Part shown: piece by piece, positions 56,361-64,000 of the stretch
Position numbering within the stretch: the stretch's first letter is position 1
How the letters are laid out: every line of letters starts with the position of its first letter
NCBI GenBank assembly: GCA_019359435.1
Contig: JAHHHI010000065.1
Coordinates: forward strand, 1 to 64,000
DNA length: 64,000 bases
Direction: 5' to 3'
Source: Kaiparowitsia implicata GSE-PSE-MK54-09C
GTDB lineage: Bacteria; Cyanobacteriota; Cyanobacteriia; Elainellales; Elainellaceae
Position numbers and translations under genes: made by a program
The notes under the pieces: model-generated
Told to the model about the DNA's origin: nothing
What the model saw: only the letters and a program-made list of their open reading frames with translations
The model's database searches: none

Positions 56361-56845
56361 AATAGACAACCCCAGGGATGAATCACTCGGGATAGCCTCC
56401 CGCTTTTGCCCTCTTACCGTACCGCGCTCATCCAGCAAAAACTAGTGCCGCCGATACATCGCTCAGCGCCCAATACGAAGGACGAGGCCATGTTCTAGAC
56501 CTGTGTTTTGCGACAGAGTAGAACAGATTTATAAAAGCTAAATGTTGAGTTCAGTTGCGTTGTTTTTAGCGATACCAATTTTCGGTTGGTGGGCATTCTA
56601 GGACGACTGTGCGATCGCCCACAGAGCGTCACTTATCTTGCATTTGAAACTCAGTTAATTTACCGATTTCTGAGCAACGTGCCTTACAGTACATTGCTTC
56701 TGAAAAGATATATATTTTCTCCTGTTTAAGTAATATCCAATAGTTTTTCACGGTTGAAATTTTTAGATTAAATAGTTGGGACGTTAGGGACTGGCGATCG
56801 CACCACCATAGGACAACTTACATCTGCCGGAGGAATAACTACATC
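56361..56845. promoter_or_regulatory. divergent AT-rich gap (chrA / TPR gene)
   Basis: About 485 bp without a supported gene, unusually AT-rich for this genome (for example AAGATATATATTTTCTCC near 56705). It should hold both promoters; none could be assigned. Confidence 0.35.
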
Positions 56846-57742
56846 ATGTCGATCGCAGTATTTATAGCACTCGTGCTGGTGATTGTGGGAGGGTTGATGT
56901 CGGCTAGTGGCAACGTTTGGGGCCTTGTTCTCGCCTTTCAAGACAGCATTCTGTGGGGGTTGGCTTATCTATTGATTCCGTTTGCAGCGCTTGTGTTTAT
57001 ACTCAAGCGCTGGAGCCGAGCCGGTGCTCGAAACGCCTTCTGGCTGCAATTCGTAGGAGCGGGAGTTTCAATGCTGGGAGTCGTGTTCAAGATTGCATTG
57101 GAGGCTGCGATCCCATTTGGCAATTCCAATTCTCCCCCAATTACGCAGCACCCAACCGATACCAGCTTGAATCGTTCTATGGAGGTGGCCAGTGGCAGCT
57201 TAGAACCAGTCAGCCCTTGGGAGTCCCGATCCATTGTTTCATGCCGCATTTCAGAAACCCCTCCGTCGGGTTCTTCTGGTGAAATGTCCCCTCCGTACTA
57301 CAGCAGTAGCCCATACAAACCATTTACCAAATTTGATGTTCAGGAATGTATGAGATTGGGAGATGAGGCGTTTGAGCAACAAGATTATGAAAGGGCTGAG
57401 GTTTACTACAGACGAGCATACGATGCTGAACCGTTTGGCGAACATAATGCTTTTGAGGCTCTGGGCAGAGCACATAGCCTTGCAGCCCAGCAGCAATTTG
57501 AGCAGCACAGAGCAGAGATGCGAGGATCTCGTCCAATCGCTCGACCTGCCCGGTATACCTATCAGGAAACGATGCGAGTGGGCTACGCCGCGTTTCAACA
57601 AAAGGATTATCAGACGGCGTTGATTAATTTTGAGCGGGCAATCGAGGTACGGCCGGGCGATCGCCTCGCGTTAGAAGCCATCAACAACACCCGCAGCATT
57701 ATTCAGCAGCAACAAGCTAGCGGCACCAGCAGCACGCGTTAG
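56846..57742 (+). CDS. membrane-anchored TPR-repeat protein
   Basis: A 298-residue protein. Three hydrophobic helices lie in residues 1-85, then a variable linker (95-160), then two TPR-like units (about 163-200, CMRLGDEAFEQQDYERAEVYYRRAYDAEPFG; and about 243-285, TMRVGYAAFQQKDYQTALINFERAIEVRPGDRLALEAI). TPRs bind proteins; the partner is unknown. ATG 56846 has GGAGG 13 bases upstream. Confidence 0.7.
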   Translation: MSIAVFIALVLVIVGGLMSASGNVWGLVLAFQDSILWGLAYLLIPFAALVFILKRWSRAGARNAFWLQFVGAGVSMLGVVFKIALEAAIPFGNSNSPPITQHPTDTSLNRSMEVASGSLEPVSPWESRSIVSCRISETPPSGSSGEMSPPYYSSSPYKPFTKFDVQECMRLGDEAFEQQDYERAEVYYRRAYDAEPFGEHNAFEALGRAHSLAAQQQFEQHRAEMRGSRPIARPARYTYQETMRVGYAAFQQKDYQTALINFERAIEVRPGDRLALEAINNTRSIIQQQQASGTSSTR

Positions 57743-57960
57743 GCTGCAACCGATTGCGGCAATACCAAGCGATCGCCCACGTCCCAACTCAGTACGACAA
57801 TGATCACGTGGGTGAAGCAAGTCGGCGAATGATGGATGCCCCGAAGCTTACGATCCTGGCACCACGACCTCACGACACGGAGCCAGAACAACGCCAAATT
57901 GTTGTGCCACAACACGGGCAGAAGGGGTTTATCTAGTTGCCGAGCTGACATTTAGCTCAA

Positions 57961-58002
57961 TAAAAAGCAGCGGAGCGTTTGCCTAACCAACGCTCTGCTG
58001 CT
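57961..58002 (-). terminator. terminator of the porin gene
   Basis: On the minus strand AGCAGCAGAGCGTT (58002-57989) pairs with AACGCTCCGCTGCT (57979-57966) with one wobble, followed by TTTTTA. It lies 45 bases after the porin stop. Confidence 0.85.
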
Positions 58003-58046
58003 GCAGTCTGAACCTGCCGAAGCGTTCAGATCCGCTTACACCTGCG

Positions 58047-60113
58047 CTAGAAGCCAAACTGCAATCGCATGTTGCCCACATAAACAGTGGGATTGCTCTC
58101 AAAGTTGTTGGCATTCCAGATGGCATAGAACGCAGGCACCAGCGACACGTTGGCGTTAACCGGGTAGCGATAAGACACTTCCAGCTCATATTGGGTGCCC
58201 CCATCGCCACCACCCGACAGCAAAAACTCCCGTCCGCCTAGATAGTCGTGAGGGATCAGGAACGACACCACCCCTAGCGCCCCTGGCTTGCCCAAGTCAG
58301 GAAAACCCAGCCCCACCTGGAACGATTGCACCCGCACATTGCCCCCAGCCCGCGCCGCATCCACCGGATCAATATTGACATCGCCATAGGAGTAGCGCCC
58401 AAACAAGCCCACCCAGTCGGCAAACGTCCAGTCAAAGTTGGCAAGAATGGTGTTGGCGCTGGCGGTATTGAGGTTGCCCCCAAAGCCATCATCCGCAAAG
58501 CCATAGGGCAACGGCTCACCCACTGCACCCCCAATAAAGCCGTTATAGGGCTTGATGTTGGAATAGGCATAGAGCAACCGCAAATTCAGGTTTGGATCAG
58601 GCGAATAGGACAGTTGCCCGATCAGCATATTGGTGGGGCCAAAGAAGCCATCGTTGGGGTTTTCTGCTGTGTTGAAGAAAGGTGCATCTAAAAACTCAGT
58701 GCTCTCTGCCAAATAGGCCAGCGCTAAATTAAAGTTGCTGCCTAACCCTACGCGGGCTACAGCCCCTGCACCCCGATCAATCGTAGAAAATAGGGTGCTG
58801 CCAGAGGCATTAAAGCTGCTGGCCCCCGTTTGAAAAAAGGTGTAGCGATTGCCGTCGAAGTAGCGGTATACGTTAAGCCGTGGCCCTACATCTAGCTGCA
58901 GATTATTGCCTACAGGGAAGGAATAAAACAGCTCTCGTACGAGAACCCGGGGCGCGTTGCCAATCAAACTGCCTTGATCGGTAAAGGGCACCCCCCAAGA
59001 GTTGAAAAAGCCCGAGGAAACCAGCTCATTGGCGGGTGAGTTACCTGTGCCGAATGCCAACTGCGCCACCAGTGCATCTCGCCCCGTAAACGAGGTGTTG
59101 AAATTGAAATTGGCATAAACACTGAGGGTGGCCTGAGGCGACGATCGCTCTACGATGGTAGGTACATTATTGGCATCTCGCGTTGGCGCAAAGATGGTGC
59201 CCCCCGGTGTGGCAAGATTACGCTCGGCCAGCACGGGGCCAGAGGTAAACGCCTGAGTCAGGTTAAACCACACGTTGGCCTGCAGCACCGTCGTTGTCGA
59301 AAACTGCTGAGCATTGAGCGTGGCGACTTGGTCTTCTAACAAATCAACGCGCGATCGCAGCAATGCTAGTTCGTCTGAAAACTCCGTTTGAAGCTGTTCT
59401 AATGCCAATAGATCAAGCCCAGGCTCAGTCTGCGGCAGGGCATCCAGGCAGGCTGCTAATCCTGCTGCAAACTCATAGCGAGTCATGGGGCGATCGCCCC
59501 GAAAGGTTCCGTCAGGATACCCTTCTAGGCAGTCATACTCTTCTACCAACAGGCGCAGCGCTTCATAGGCCCAATCTGTCGGCTGCACATCGGAAAGCTG
59601 CGTCACAGAGGTGACTTGCCCCAACAGGGGCCGAAACGTCGGATCAGAGACCTCCGCAAGCTGCGGATCGATGGAATCGAGCGTGATTGTTGAGAGCGAC
59701 AGCGGCTCTGTTCGAGTAGACTCCCCTTCAGGGCGAACAGGCGCAATAGTCAGACCCTCCAAAGATTCTGCATCCGCTTCACTTAACAGACGAGTTGCAT
59801 CTGACGACACAACGTCTGCCTCAGCCAAGGTGAGGGCTTGGGCCATTTCCCCTGCTGGCGTTGCGGCCCCATCACGCGCCACTCTTTCTGAAAGCACTGC
59901 TGGGGCCGCACCTGCATCCGAGACCTCTGCGACTGAGGCTGACCGAGACGCGTTTGCTGACTGGGGTGACTCCAGATCAGGAGCAGACTTAACAGCTTGC
60001 ACTAACGGCTCAGACGATGATGGATGGGAAGCAGCGATCGCCCCATCAGCCATTCCCAAAGCACTCAACGCCACCCACGGGGTAGTCAATAGCAACCAAA
60101 TAAAACGATTCAC
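58047..60113 (-). CDS. SLH-domain OprB-type outer membrane porin (iron uptake porin group)
   Basis: A 688-residue outer-membrane protein. The signal peptide is residues 1-28 (ending GAIAAS). An unusually long Ala/Ser/Glu-rich spacer (29-165) precedes the SLH domain (about 170-228, VQPTDWAYEALRLLVEEYDCLEGYPDGTFRGDRPMTRYEFAAGL), which binds the peptidoglycan polysaccharide. A coiled coil (232-268) and an OprB beta-barrel (275-688) follow, ending in Phe (MRLQFGF), the outer-membrane assembly signal. Related to cyanobacterial SomA/SomB and iron-uptake porins. Followed by a strong terminator. Confidence 0.9.
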   Translation of the reverse strand: MNRFIWLLLTTPWVALSALGMADGAIAASHPSSSEPLVQAVKSAPDLESPQSANASRSASVAEVSDAGAAPAVLSERVARDGAATPAGEMAQALTLAEADVVSSDATRLLSEADAESLEGLTIAPVRPEGESTRTEPLSLSTITLDSIDPQLAEVSDPTFRPLLGQVTSVTQLSDVQPTDWAYEALRLLVEEYDCLEGYPDGTFRGDRPMTRYEFAAGLAACLDALPQTEPGLDLLALEQLQTEFSDELALLRSRVDLLEDQVATLNAQQFSTTTVLQANVWFNLTQAFTSGPVLAERNLATPGGTIFAPTRDANNVPTIVERSSPQATLSVYANFNFNTSFTGRDALVAQLAFGTGNSPANELVSSGFFNSWGVPFTDQGSLIGNAPRVLVRELFYSFPVGNNLQLDVGPRLNVYRYFDGNRYTFFQTGASSFNASGSTLFSTIDRGAGAVARVGLGSNFNLALAYLAESTEFLDAPFFNTAENPNDGFFGPTNMLIGQLSYSPDPNLNLRLLYAYSNIKPYNGFIGGAVGEPLPYGFADDGFGGNLNTASANTILANFDWTFADWVGLFGRYSYGDVNIDPVDAARAGGNVRVQSFQVGLGFPDLGKPGALGVVSFLIPHDYLGGREFLLSGGGDGGTQYELEVSYRYPVNANVSLVPAFYAIWNANNFESNPTVYVGNMRLQFGF

Positions 60114-60674
60114 AGACTCAAACTCCTCACAACAATCCGCAATACCAGCGCCATCCGCGACCTAAGCGCAACAGCACAGCAGACCCAGGGATGACCACCG
60201 CTTGCATACTGCACACAGTTAACGGTAGAGATCTGGAGGAGGCTGTATCCTACACTACGACTGAAGCAGTTTTTCTTTTAGCCTGAGAAATAATGGCTAG
60301 ACGTGGAGTGAGCGCTAAAAATTGGGATACACCCGCAAGAGTTTCACCAACCCCCCTATCTGCCATCTCCAAGAAGCAACGCCATCGCGGCTACAAGTGA
60401 CAGATTTGGTTATATAATCGAGAGCATAGTGCTGAATCGCACAGCGTTGCTTCAGTACCTCTCAAACTCGTTAGGCTAGCTTGACTAGTGACCGGGTCTT
60501 GAGGGTATCTCCTGGTTGGAGCATGTTCTTGCTTAATGGTGGGAATCATCCTAACCGTTCGACAACATCGCAGGGCTTGTAAGTCTGTAGTATCTACTGA
60601 CTTACAACCTGGCTGGCTCAGCAAACGTTCGACCGCTACTAGGAACAGTGGGATACCTGATACGTAAAAAGTTG
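60114..60674. other. intergenic region between porin and trnE
   Basis: 560 bp, the porin promoter side on the left and the trnE promoter on the right. A minus-strand open frame (60391-60681) has no ribosome site, no family pattern and overlaps the trnE promoter, so it is not called. Confidence 0.4.
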
Positions 60675-60703
60675 TTGACAACTTCTTCTATCTTTCCTAT
60701 CCT
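60675..60703 (+). promoter_or_regulatory. sigma-70 type promoter of trnE
   Basis: A perfect -35 box TTGACA (60675-60680), a 17-base spacer and the -10 box TATCCT (60698-60703). Transcription would begin near 60710, about 13 bases before the mature tRNA. Confidence 0.8.
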
Positions 60704-60722
60704 AGTAAAGGCGAAAAGACTT

Positions 60723-60795
60723 GCCCCCATCGTCTAGAGGCCTAGGACACCTCCCTTTCACGGAGGCGACGGGGATTCGAATTCCCCTGGGGGTA
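60723..60795 (+). tRNA. trnE: tRNA-Glu (TTC)
   Basis: A 73-base cloverleaf. The acceptor GCCCCCA pairs with TGGGGGT (one G-T wobble), the D arm is CGTCTAGAGGCCTAGGACA, the anticodon loop CTTTCAC carries anticodon TTC, and the T arm is GGGGATTCGAATTCCCC. In cyanobacteria this tRNA also feeds glutamyl-tRNA reductase for heme and chlorophyll synthesis. An integrase gene begins 95 bp downstream. Confidence 0.96.
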
Positions 60796-60814
60796 CTTAA
60801 TTAGGGCAACGTCA

Positions 60815-60858
60815 CACTAACACCGCGAGGCTTAAACGCCTTGCGGTGTTAGTGTTTT
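60815..60858 (+). terminator. rho-independent terminator of trnE
   Basis: CACTAACACCGC (60815-60826) pairs perfectly with GCGGTGTTAGTG (60843-60854), with an inner AGGC/GCCT stem, followed by TTTT. It lies between trnE and the integrase gene. Confidence 0.85.
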
Positions 60859-60876
60859 GGGATTCCACACGAATTC

Positions 60877-60909
60877 CAAACATACGTAAATGAACCAAAA
60901 CATACGTAA
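60877..60909 (+). repeat. tandem TACGTA-centred repeats at the integrase start
   Basis: CCAAACATACGTAAATG and CCAAAACATACGTAAACG stand head to tail across the integrase ATG (60890). A third ATACGTAAA occurs at 60660-60668 before the trnE promoter. They could be integrase arm sites or an att core. Confidence 0.45.
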
Positions 60910-62095
60910 ACGACGGGCAGAATTTAGGCAAGATTTAGGCAAGCCGATCGATGGGCGAATTTCTCAGGCGAATGGACGACTAAAATCTGCTAACGCGGGA
61001 ATCGCAATCGAGCGTCACGGTCAGCGGTTATGTTTGCGGGCCACACTGCCACCTAAGCCGGGAACCCACAAGACGCGCCCCTATCAGCAGCGCCTGGCGT
61101 TGAACTTGCGAGCTAATCCAGAAGGGTTAAAGCAGGCTGAGGCTAGAGCTAGAGAAATCAGCGGTCTGATAGCGTCTGAGCGGTTTACGTGGGCAACATA
61201 CGCCAAAGTCACTGAACCAGACTGGCAGACTTGTGCCGATTGGGTGAGCCAATTTGAAGAGCGATACTACGCCGGTGGTGGCAGTGAAACCACATGGGCC
61301 GGTGACTATCTAAAAATCTATAAGCGGTTGCCCGCCGGTGAGCCGTTGACGGCCCCGCTGGTTGAGAAAACCATTCTCTCAACCGAACCCAACACCAAGA
61401 CCCGTAAACGGGCGTGTATGGCGCTTAAGGCGCTGTGCGACTTTGCAAAATTGGAGTATGACCCAGCGCCCCTGGCAGGGAACTACGGCCCTAGCCAGGT
61501 CAACCCGCGCGATTTGCCGAGTGATGCTCTGATTCTGGAGTGCTATAGCCTCATTCAGAACCCGGCCTGGCGCTGGATCTATGGGGTGATGGCTACGTAT
61601 GGCCTGCGCAATCACGAAGCCTTTAGGCTTGATTATGAGCGGCTTGCAGCAGGCGATCGCGTGGTGGCTATCTTAGACAACACAAAGACCGGCTATCACG
61701 AGGCATGGGCATTCTACCCAGAATGGTTTGATGAGTTCGACCTACAAAATGTGTTCTTGCCCAATGTAGACATCACCCGCTCTAACTCCAGCGTTGGGCA
61801 CAGTGTGACCCAATATTTCAAGGCTGTTGGCATCCCGTTCTCACCCTACAATCTGCGCCATGCGTGGGCCGTTAGGACGTTGAACTTTAACTTGCCCTAT
61901 GAGCTGGCAGCAATGCAGCAAGGGCACAGTGCCGAAGTCCACAAGCGCACCTATCACCGCTGGATTAAAGGCGACATCCATCAGCGGTTTTACGAACTCA
62001 TCACATCGCGGCCTGATCGGCCTCATCCACCGGCAATAGAGCGGGGTCTGAGTTCCACAGACGCTCAATTCGAGGGACGTTGTACTGATAGCTGA
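60890..62095 (+). CDS. tyrosine recombinase / integrase of a trnE-linked element (paralogue 2)
   Basis: A 401-residue phage-type integrase. Catalytic residues: Arg240 (YGLRNHE), Lys266 (NTKTG), Arg323 (SPYNLRHAWA), His346 (QQGHS) and Tyr355 (HKRTYHRW); as in paralogue 1 the HxxR box reads YxxR. The N-terminal block ERHGQRLCLRATLPPKPGTH and the RPYQQRLALNLRANPEGLKQAE region match the protein at 16675-17853. Position next to a tRNA gene, convergence with an excisionase-like gene (overlapping by 95 bp) and a primase behind it indicate the integration module of a mobile element. Confidence 0.85.
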   Translation: MNQNIRKRRAEFRQDLGKPIDGRISQANGRLKSANAGIAIERHGQRLCLRATLPPKPGTHKTRPYQQRLALNLRANPEGLKQAEARAREISGLIASERFTWATYAKVTEPDWQTCADWVSQFEERYYAGGGSETTWAGDYLKIYKRLPAGEPLTAPLVEKTILSTEPNTKTRKRACMALKALCDFAKLEYDPAPLAGNYGPSQVNPRDLPSDALILECYSLIQNPAWRWIYGVMATYGLRNHEAFRLDYERLAAGDRVVAILDNTKTGYHEAWAFYPEWFDEFDLQNVFLPNVDITRSNSSVGHSVTQYFKAVGIPFSPYNLRHAWAVRTLNFNLPYELAAMQQGHSAEVHKRTYHRWIKGDIHQRFYELITSRPDRPHPPAIERGLSSTDAQFEGRCTDS

Positions 62096-62237
62096 GCCTT
62101 GCTGCGTTGGGGTTTGTCACGCGGTAGTGATGGCCCCGTTCAAAGTCGCCAGCGGCCCGGCGATCGCGCAGATATCTCGTAGACTTGCCCAGTGCTTTAG
62201 CTGCGTCCTTCGCATCCATCCAAGGTGATCTGTTCAT
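62001..62237 (-). CDS. excisionase/AlpA-like small HTH protein
   Basis: A 78-residue protein with a helix-turn-helix region MDAKDAAKALGKSTRYLRDRRAAGDFERGHHYRVTN (about 7-42), the form of MerR/AlpA-type excisionases that bend DNA and set integrase direction. Its 3' end overlaps the integrase gene by 95 bp on the opposite strand, and its start overlaps ORF98 by 41 bp. Excisionase function is inferred from motif and position. Confidence 0.65.
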   Translation of the reverse strand: MNRSPWMDAKDAAKALGKSTRYLRDRRAAGDFERGHHYRVTNPNAARLSYQYNVPRIERLWNSDPALLPVDEADQAAM

Positions 62238-62493
62238 TGGCCCTCAGTTTCTCGTCTAACGCTCTAATCGCCCCATTGGGCAGGTTCACTCGTACCCATC
62301 GCCAGCGCAGCGCTGGTTGCCATTGCGCCCACACCGCAGGCAATGCGACAGCAACACCGCGATCGCGCTCTATCGCAATCAGCCCCCAGGCGATTAAACG
62401 GGGGTATGGGTCGCGGTTTTGGCCTACTTCTGACTTGGCCCACACGTCGATCGCCGCTAAGCAATCAATCAGGTCGCGGTTTTCCACAATCAC
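62197..62493 (-). CDS. hypothetical protein of the mobile element (ORF98)
   Basis: A 98-residue protein (MIVENRDLIDCLAAIDVWAK, later RDRGVAVALPAVWAQWQPALRWRWVRVNLPNGAIRALDEKLRANEQI). No family is recognised. It overlaps the primase gene upstream by 29 bp and the excisionase-like gene downstream by 41 bp, the packing of a phage-like operon. The GTG start at 62493 abuts a run of nine C (62493-62501). Confidence 0.5.
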   Translation of the reverse strand: MIVENRDLIDCLAAIDVWAKSEVGQNRDPYPRLIAWGLIAIERDRGVAVALPAVWAQWQPALRWRWVRVNLPNGAIRALDEKLRANEQITLDGCEGRS

Positions 62494-63949
62494 CCCCCCC
62501 CGGATCGGTATCTAAATCGCTAGAACCCTTATCAGACGGTTCATTACACCCTGTACTTAGCTCCCACCCCTCCCAAAACGGCCTAGAATCCGCTGGTAGA
62601 GCGGCATTACAGCCGCGATCGCCTAATAAGCTTTTGTGCATTTGCGGCAAGGGCGTCTTAAAACGCCCTTTGCCGCTCTTAAACTCTTTATCGTTGGGGG
62701 GGTGCGGGGGGGTATTTCCGAGCGCTGTCGCGTTGGGATGCCAGTACTGCTGATGTCGGTAAAGAGTCTGACCGCTAAAGCCGTAACCCAGCGTCAGATA
62801 CTCGAACCGTTCGAGGGTGCCCGCGGGCAACACGCCCCGCAGCTGCGCGTCTGCCACACACCATTTCAGGCGAAGCACTGCTTCTTGCTCCTGGAGCGCA
62901 TTCCAGGCGATTTGCTCCGGCTCTACAGCTGCCGCCGGCGGCGCTGGTTTGCCCTTGCGATAGGGGTAATATCTGGGGCAAGCTGCAGCGCAACGCGCCC
63001 ATTCCTCGGCGCGGTTCCAAATGTCGGTTTGATGGCCGCAATACTCTTTGAATCCCGGCAAGCGTTGCGCAGTGGCGACGATATCGCCCACCAAACAATC
63101 GCCCTCTAGTGGCGATTGCTTCTTGTGCAGCACATGCCCAAAAATGTAGCTGCGTAGGGTGATTCGCCCCAAAAGGAAGTTGGTCTGACCATCACCCGTC
63201 CAGCCCAGCTCGATCTCGCGGTTGAGGTCTTCTAAGAATTTGTGCGCCTTATAGCTGAGTCTCAATCGCCGTCGGTTAAACTTTTCGGCAGCCTGGTCGA
63301 TTGCCTCTAGCTCTGGCAGGTTTCGCGCCGTGGCATGTTGCCACCGGCGCACAAATTCGGCTGATGTGGTGTGTGTCAGCTCCCAGGCATCATTAAGCAG
63401 ATAGCTGCCGGGTTGCAACGGCAGGCGATGCCCATTAAAGAGAGACGGCCTGCCATCTTCCCAGGTGCGCACGTTGGGAAAGACTTCAAGAGTTCCACCC
63501 TCTACCGTCACCCCTGCGAGGTTGAACATTTGATGCGCGGCGCTGGCAATCACCCAGCTCTCTATCTCAATGCCGAATGGAAAATAAAGATGGATGCCCC
63601 CGCTGTAGCTGCTGGTGACGGCGATGCTCTCACACAGGCCCAGGCGCTCAAGTGCTGCTCGGATGCGATGGATTGCCAGCCGATCGCCCTTGACCGGGTG
63701 ATAGGGTGAACCCGCATCGATGTCGATCATGAGATATTTAGTGGCAGGCCCAAACCGAACGCCAAGCAACCGGCCCCCGTCGAGAACTGCCCGATCGCTC
63801 AATGGGTAACGGCCCTCGGTGTGCCATTGTGGTTTATCACCGGGGCGTGGGTGCGCTGAATGCAGCCAGTCCCACCGGTGAGGCCAAAGGCTCAAAAATT
63901 TGTCTTGTATTTCCGGGATGCCCCCGGTTAAAGTTGTATTGATTGGCAT
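62465..63949 (-). CDS. PrimPol/AEP-like primase of the mobile element
   Basis: A 494-residue replication protein. The N-terminal 170 residues carry the archaeo-eukaryotic primase pattern: DxD at Asp76 and Asp78 (YLMIDIDAGS), SGGIH with His120 (TSSYSGGIHLYFPF), then LEVFPN (about 154-159). The middle (about 215-330) has conserved-looking basic helices; the last 70 residues are polar, ending in DTDPGGGDCGKPRPD. Such enzymes start replication of plasmids, phages and satellites. Its position behind int and xis supports that role. No helicase domain is visible in this ORF. Confidence 0.6.
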   Translation of the reverse strand: MPINTTLTGGIPEIQDKFLSLWPHRWDWLHSAHPRPGDKPQWHTEGRYPLSDRAVLDGGRLLGVRFGPATKYLMIDIDAGSPYHPVKGDRLAIHRIRAALERLGLCESIAVTSSYSGGIHLYFPFGIEIESWVIASAAHQMFNLAGVTVEGGTLEVFPNVRTWEDGRPSLFNGHRLPLQPGSYLLNDAWELTHTTSAEFVRRWQHATARNLPELEAIDQAAEKFNRRRLRLSYKAHKFLEDLNREIELGWTGDGQTNFLLGRITLRSYIFGHVLHKKQSPLEGDCLVGDIVATAQRLPGFKEYCGHQTDIWNRAEEWARCAAACPRYYPYRKGKPAPPAAAVEPEQIAWNALQEQEAVLRLKWCVADAQLRGVLPAGTLERFEYLTLGYGFSGQTLYRHQQYWHPNATALGNTPPHPPNDKEFKSGKGRFKTPLPQMHKSLLGDRGCNAALPADSRPFWEGWELSTGCNEPSDKGSSDLDTDPGGGDCGKPRPD

Positions 63950-64000
63950 AAGAATAAAAACAAGTGGGGGGCCGATCGCCAGATCTGCCCCCCGTTTCCC
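63950..64000. other. leader of the primase gene, window edge
   Basis: GGGGGGC (63966-63972) can pair with GCCCCCC (63987-63993), a GC-only hairpin just upstream of the primase start. It may be an attenuator or the terminator of the next gene; the sequence ends here. Confidence 0.35.

Noticed and set aside
60391-60681. 96-codon minus-strand open frame before trnE
   Set aside because: It has no ribosome site, its composition is unlike a protein, and it overlaps the trnE -35 box.

Overview
The window is cyanobacterial chromosome. The evidence is an apcE-type phycobilisome core-membrane linker, a ferrochelatase with a C-terminal chlorophyll-binding helix, cytochrome c6, CcsB, the menC-menE (phylloquinone) pair, an SLH-OprB porin, and very frequent GCGATCGC (HIP1) octamers. 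The GC-rich codon use and the five-cylinder type of ApcE (four REP domains) suggest a filamentous Leptolyngbya/Nodosilinea-like lineage. The exact genus cannot be fixed from the sequence alone.

Layout. 1-660: insertion-sequence debris (start of an IS1-type transposase, an IS701-like fragment, an antitoxin-like ORF, a MITE). 700-5800: ABC exporter, fetAB, trnW, rplS, an alpha/beta hydrolase. 6032-11391: tldD and tldE, separated by a DUF4870 gene and an AT-rich PD-(D/E)XK nuclease gene, then an exported pterin dehydratase-like protein. 11400-12600: mobile-element scars, a broken Uma2 nuclease gene, trnT. 13021-16428: apcE, monocistronic here. 16536-17853: a small MITE and a tyrosine recombinase. 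18264-28441: hemH, a diguanylate cyclase, LysM-M23 peptidase, HtrA protease, DUF760, YdcF, a beta-lactamase-like hydrolase and an NlpC/P60 peptidase. 28625-37453: stomatin-like protein, DUF3095, the TIGR02587/TIGR02588 pair, ybaK, murJ, petJ, an HTH-GrpE-like fusion, a deaminase. 37668-45712: a large membrane GT-C/glycosidase fusion, ccsB, a small conserved gene, menC-menE. 46005-60113: yggT, PBP2, a potA/potD-potB-potC polyamine transporter, eda, chrA, a TPR membrane protein and an outer-membrane porin. 60675-64000: trnE with its own promoter and terminator, followed directly by an integrated element (integrase, excisionase-like HTH, ORF98, PrimPol-like primase) that continues past the right edge.

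Two families of small non-autonomous inverted-repeat elements are scattered through the gaps. The first is about 131 bp, with CTAG target sites and IS5-like character, in seven copies. The second is 124-125 bp, built from two overlapping perfect palindromes that co-vary between copies, flanked by 4-5 bp target duplications, with a 48-bp palindrome-free form. The strongest candidate for an undescribed system is the trnE-associated int-xis-ORF98-PrimPol element, which has the gene order of a phage satellite or integrative plasmid. The second candidate is the palindrome element family.
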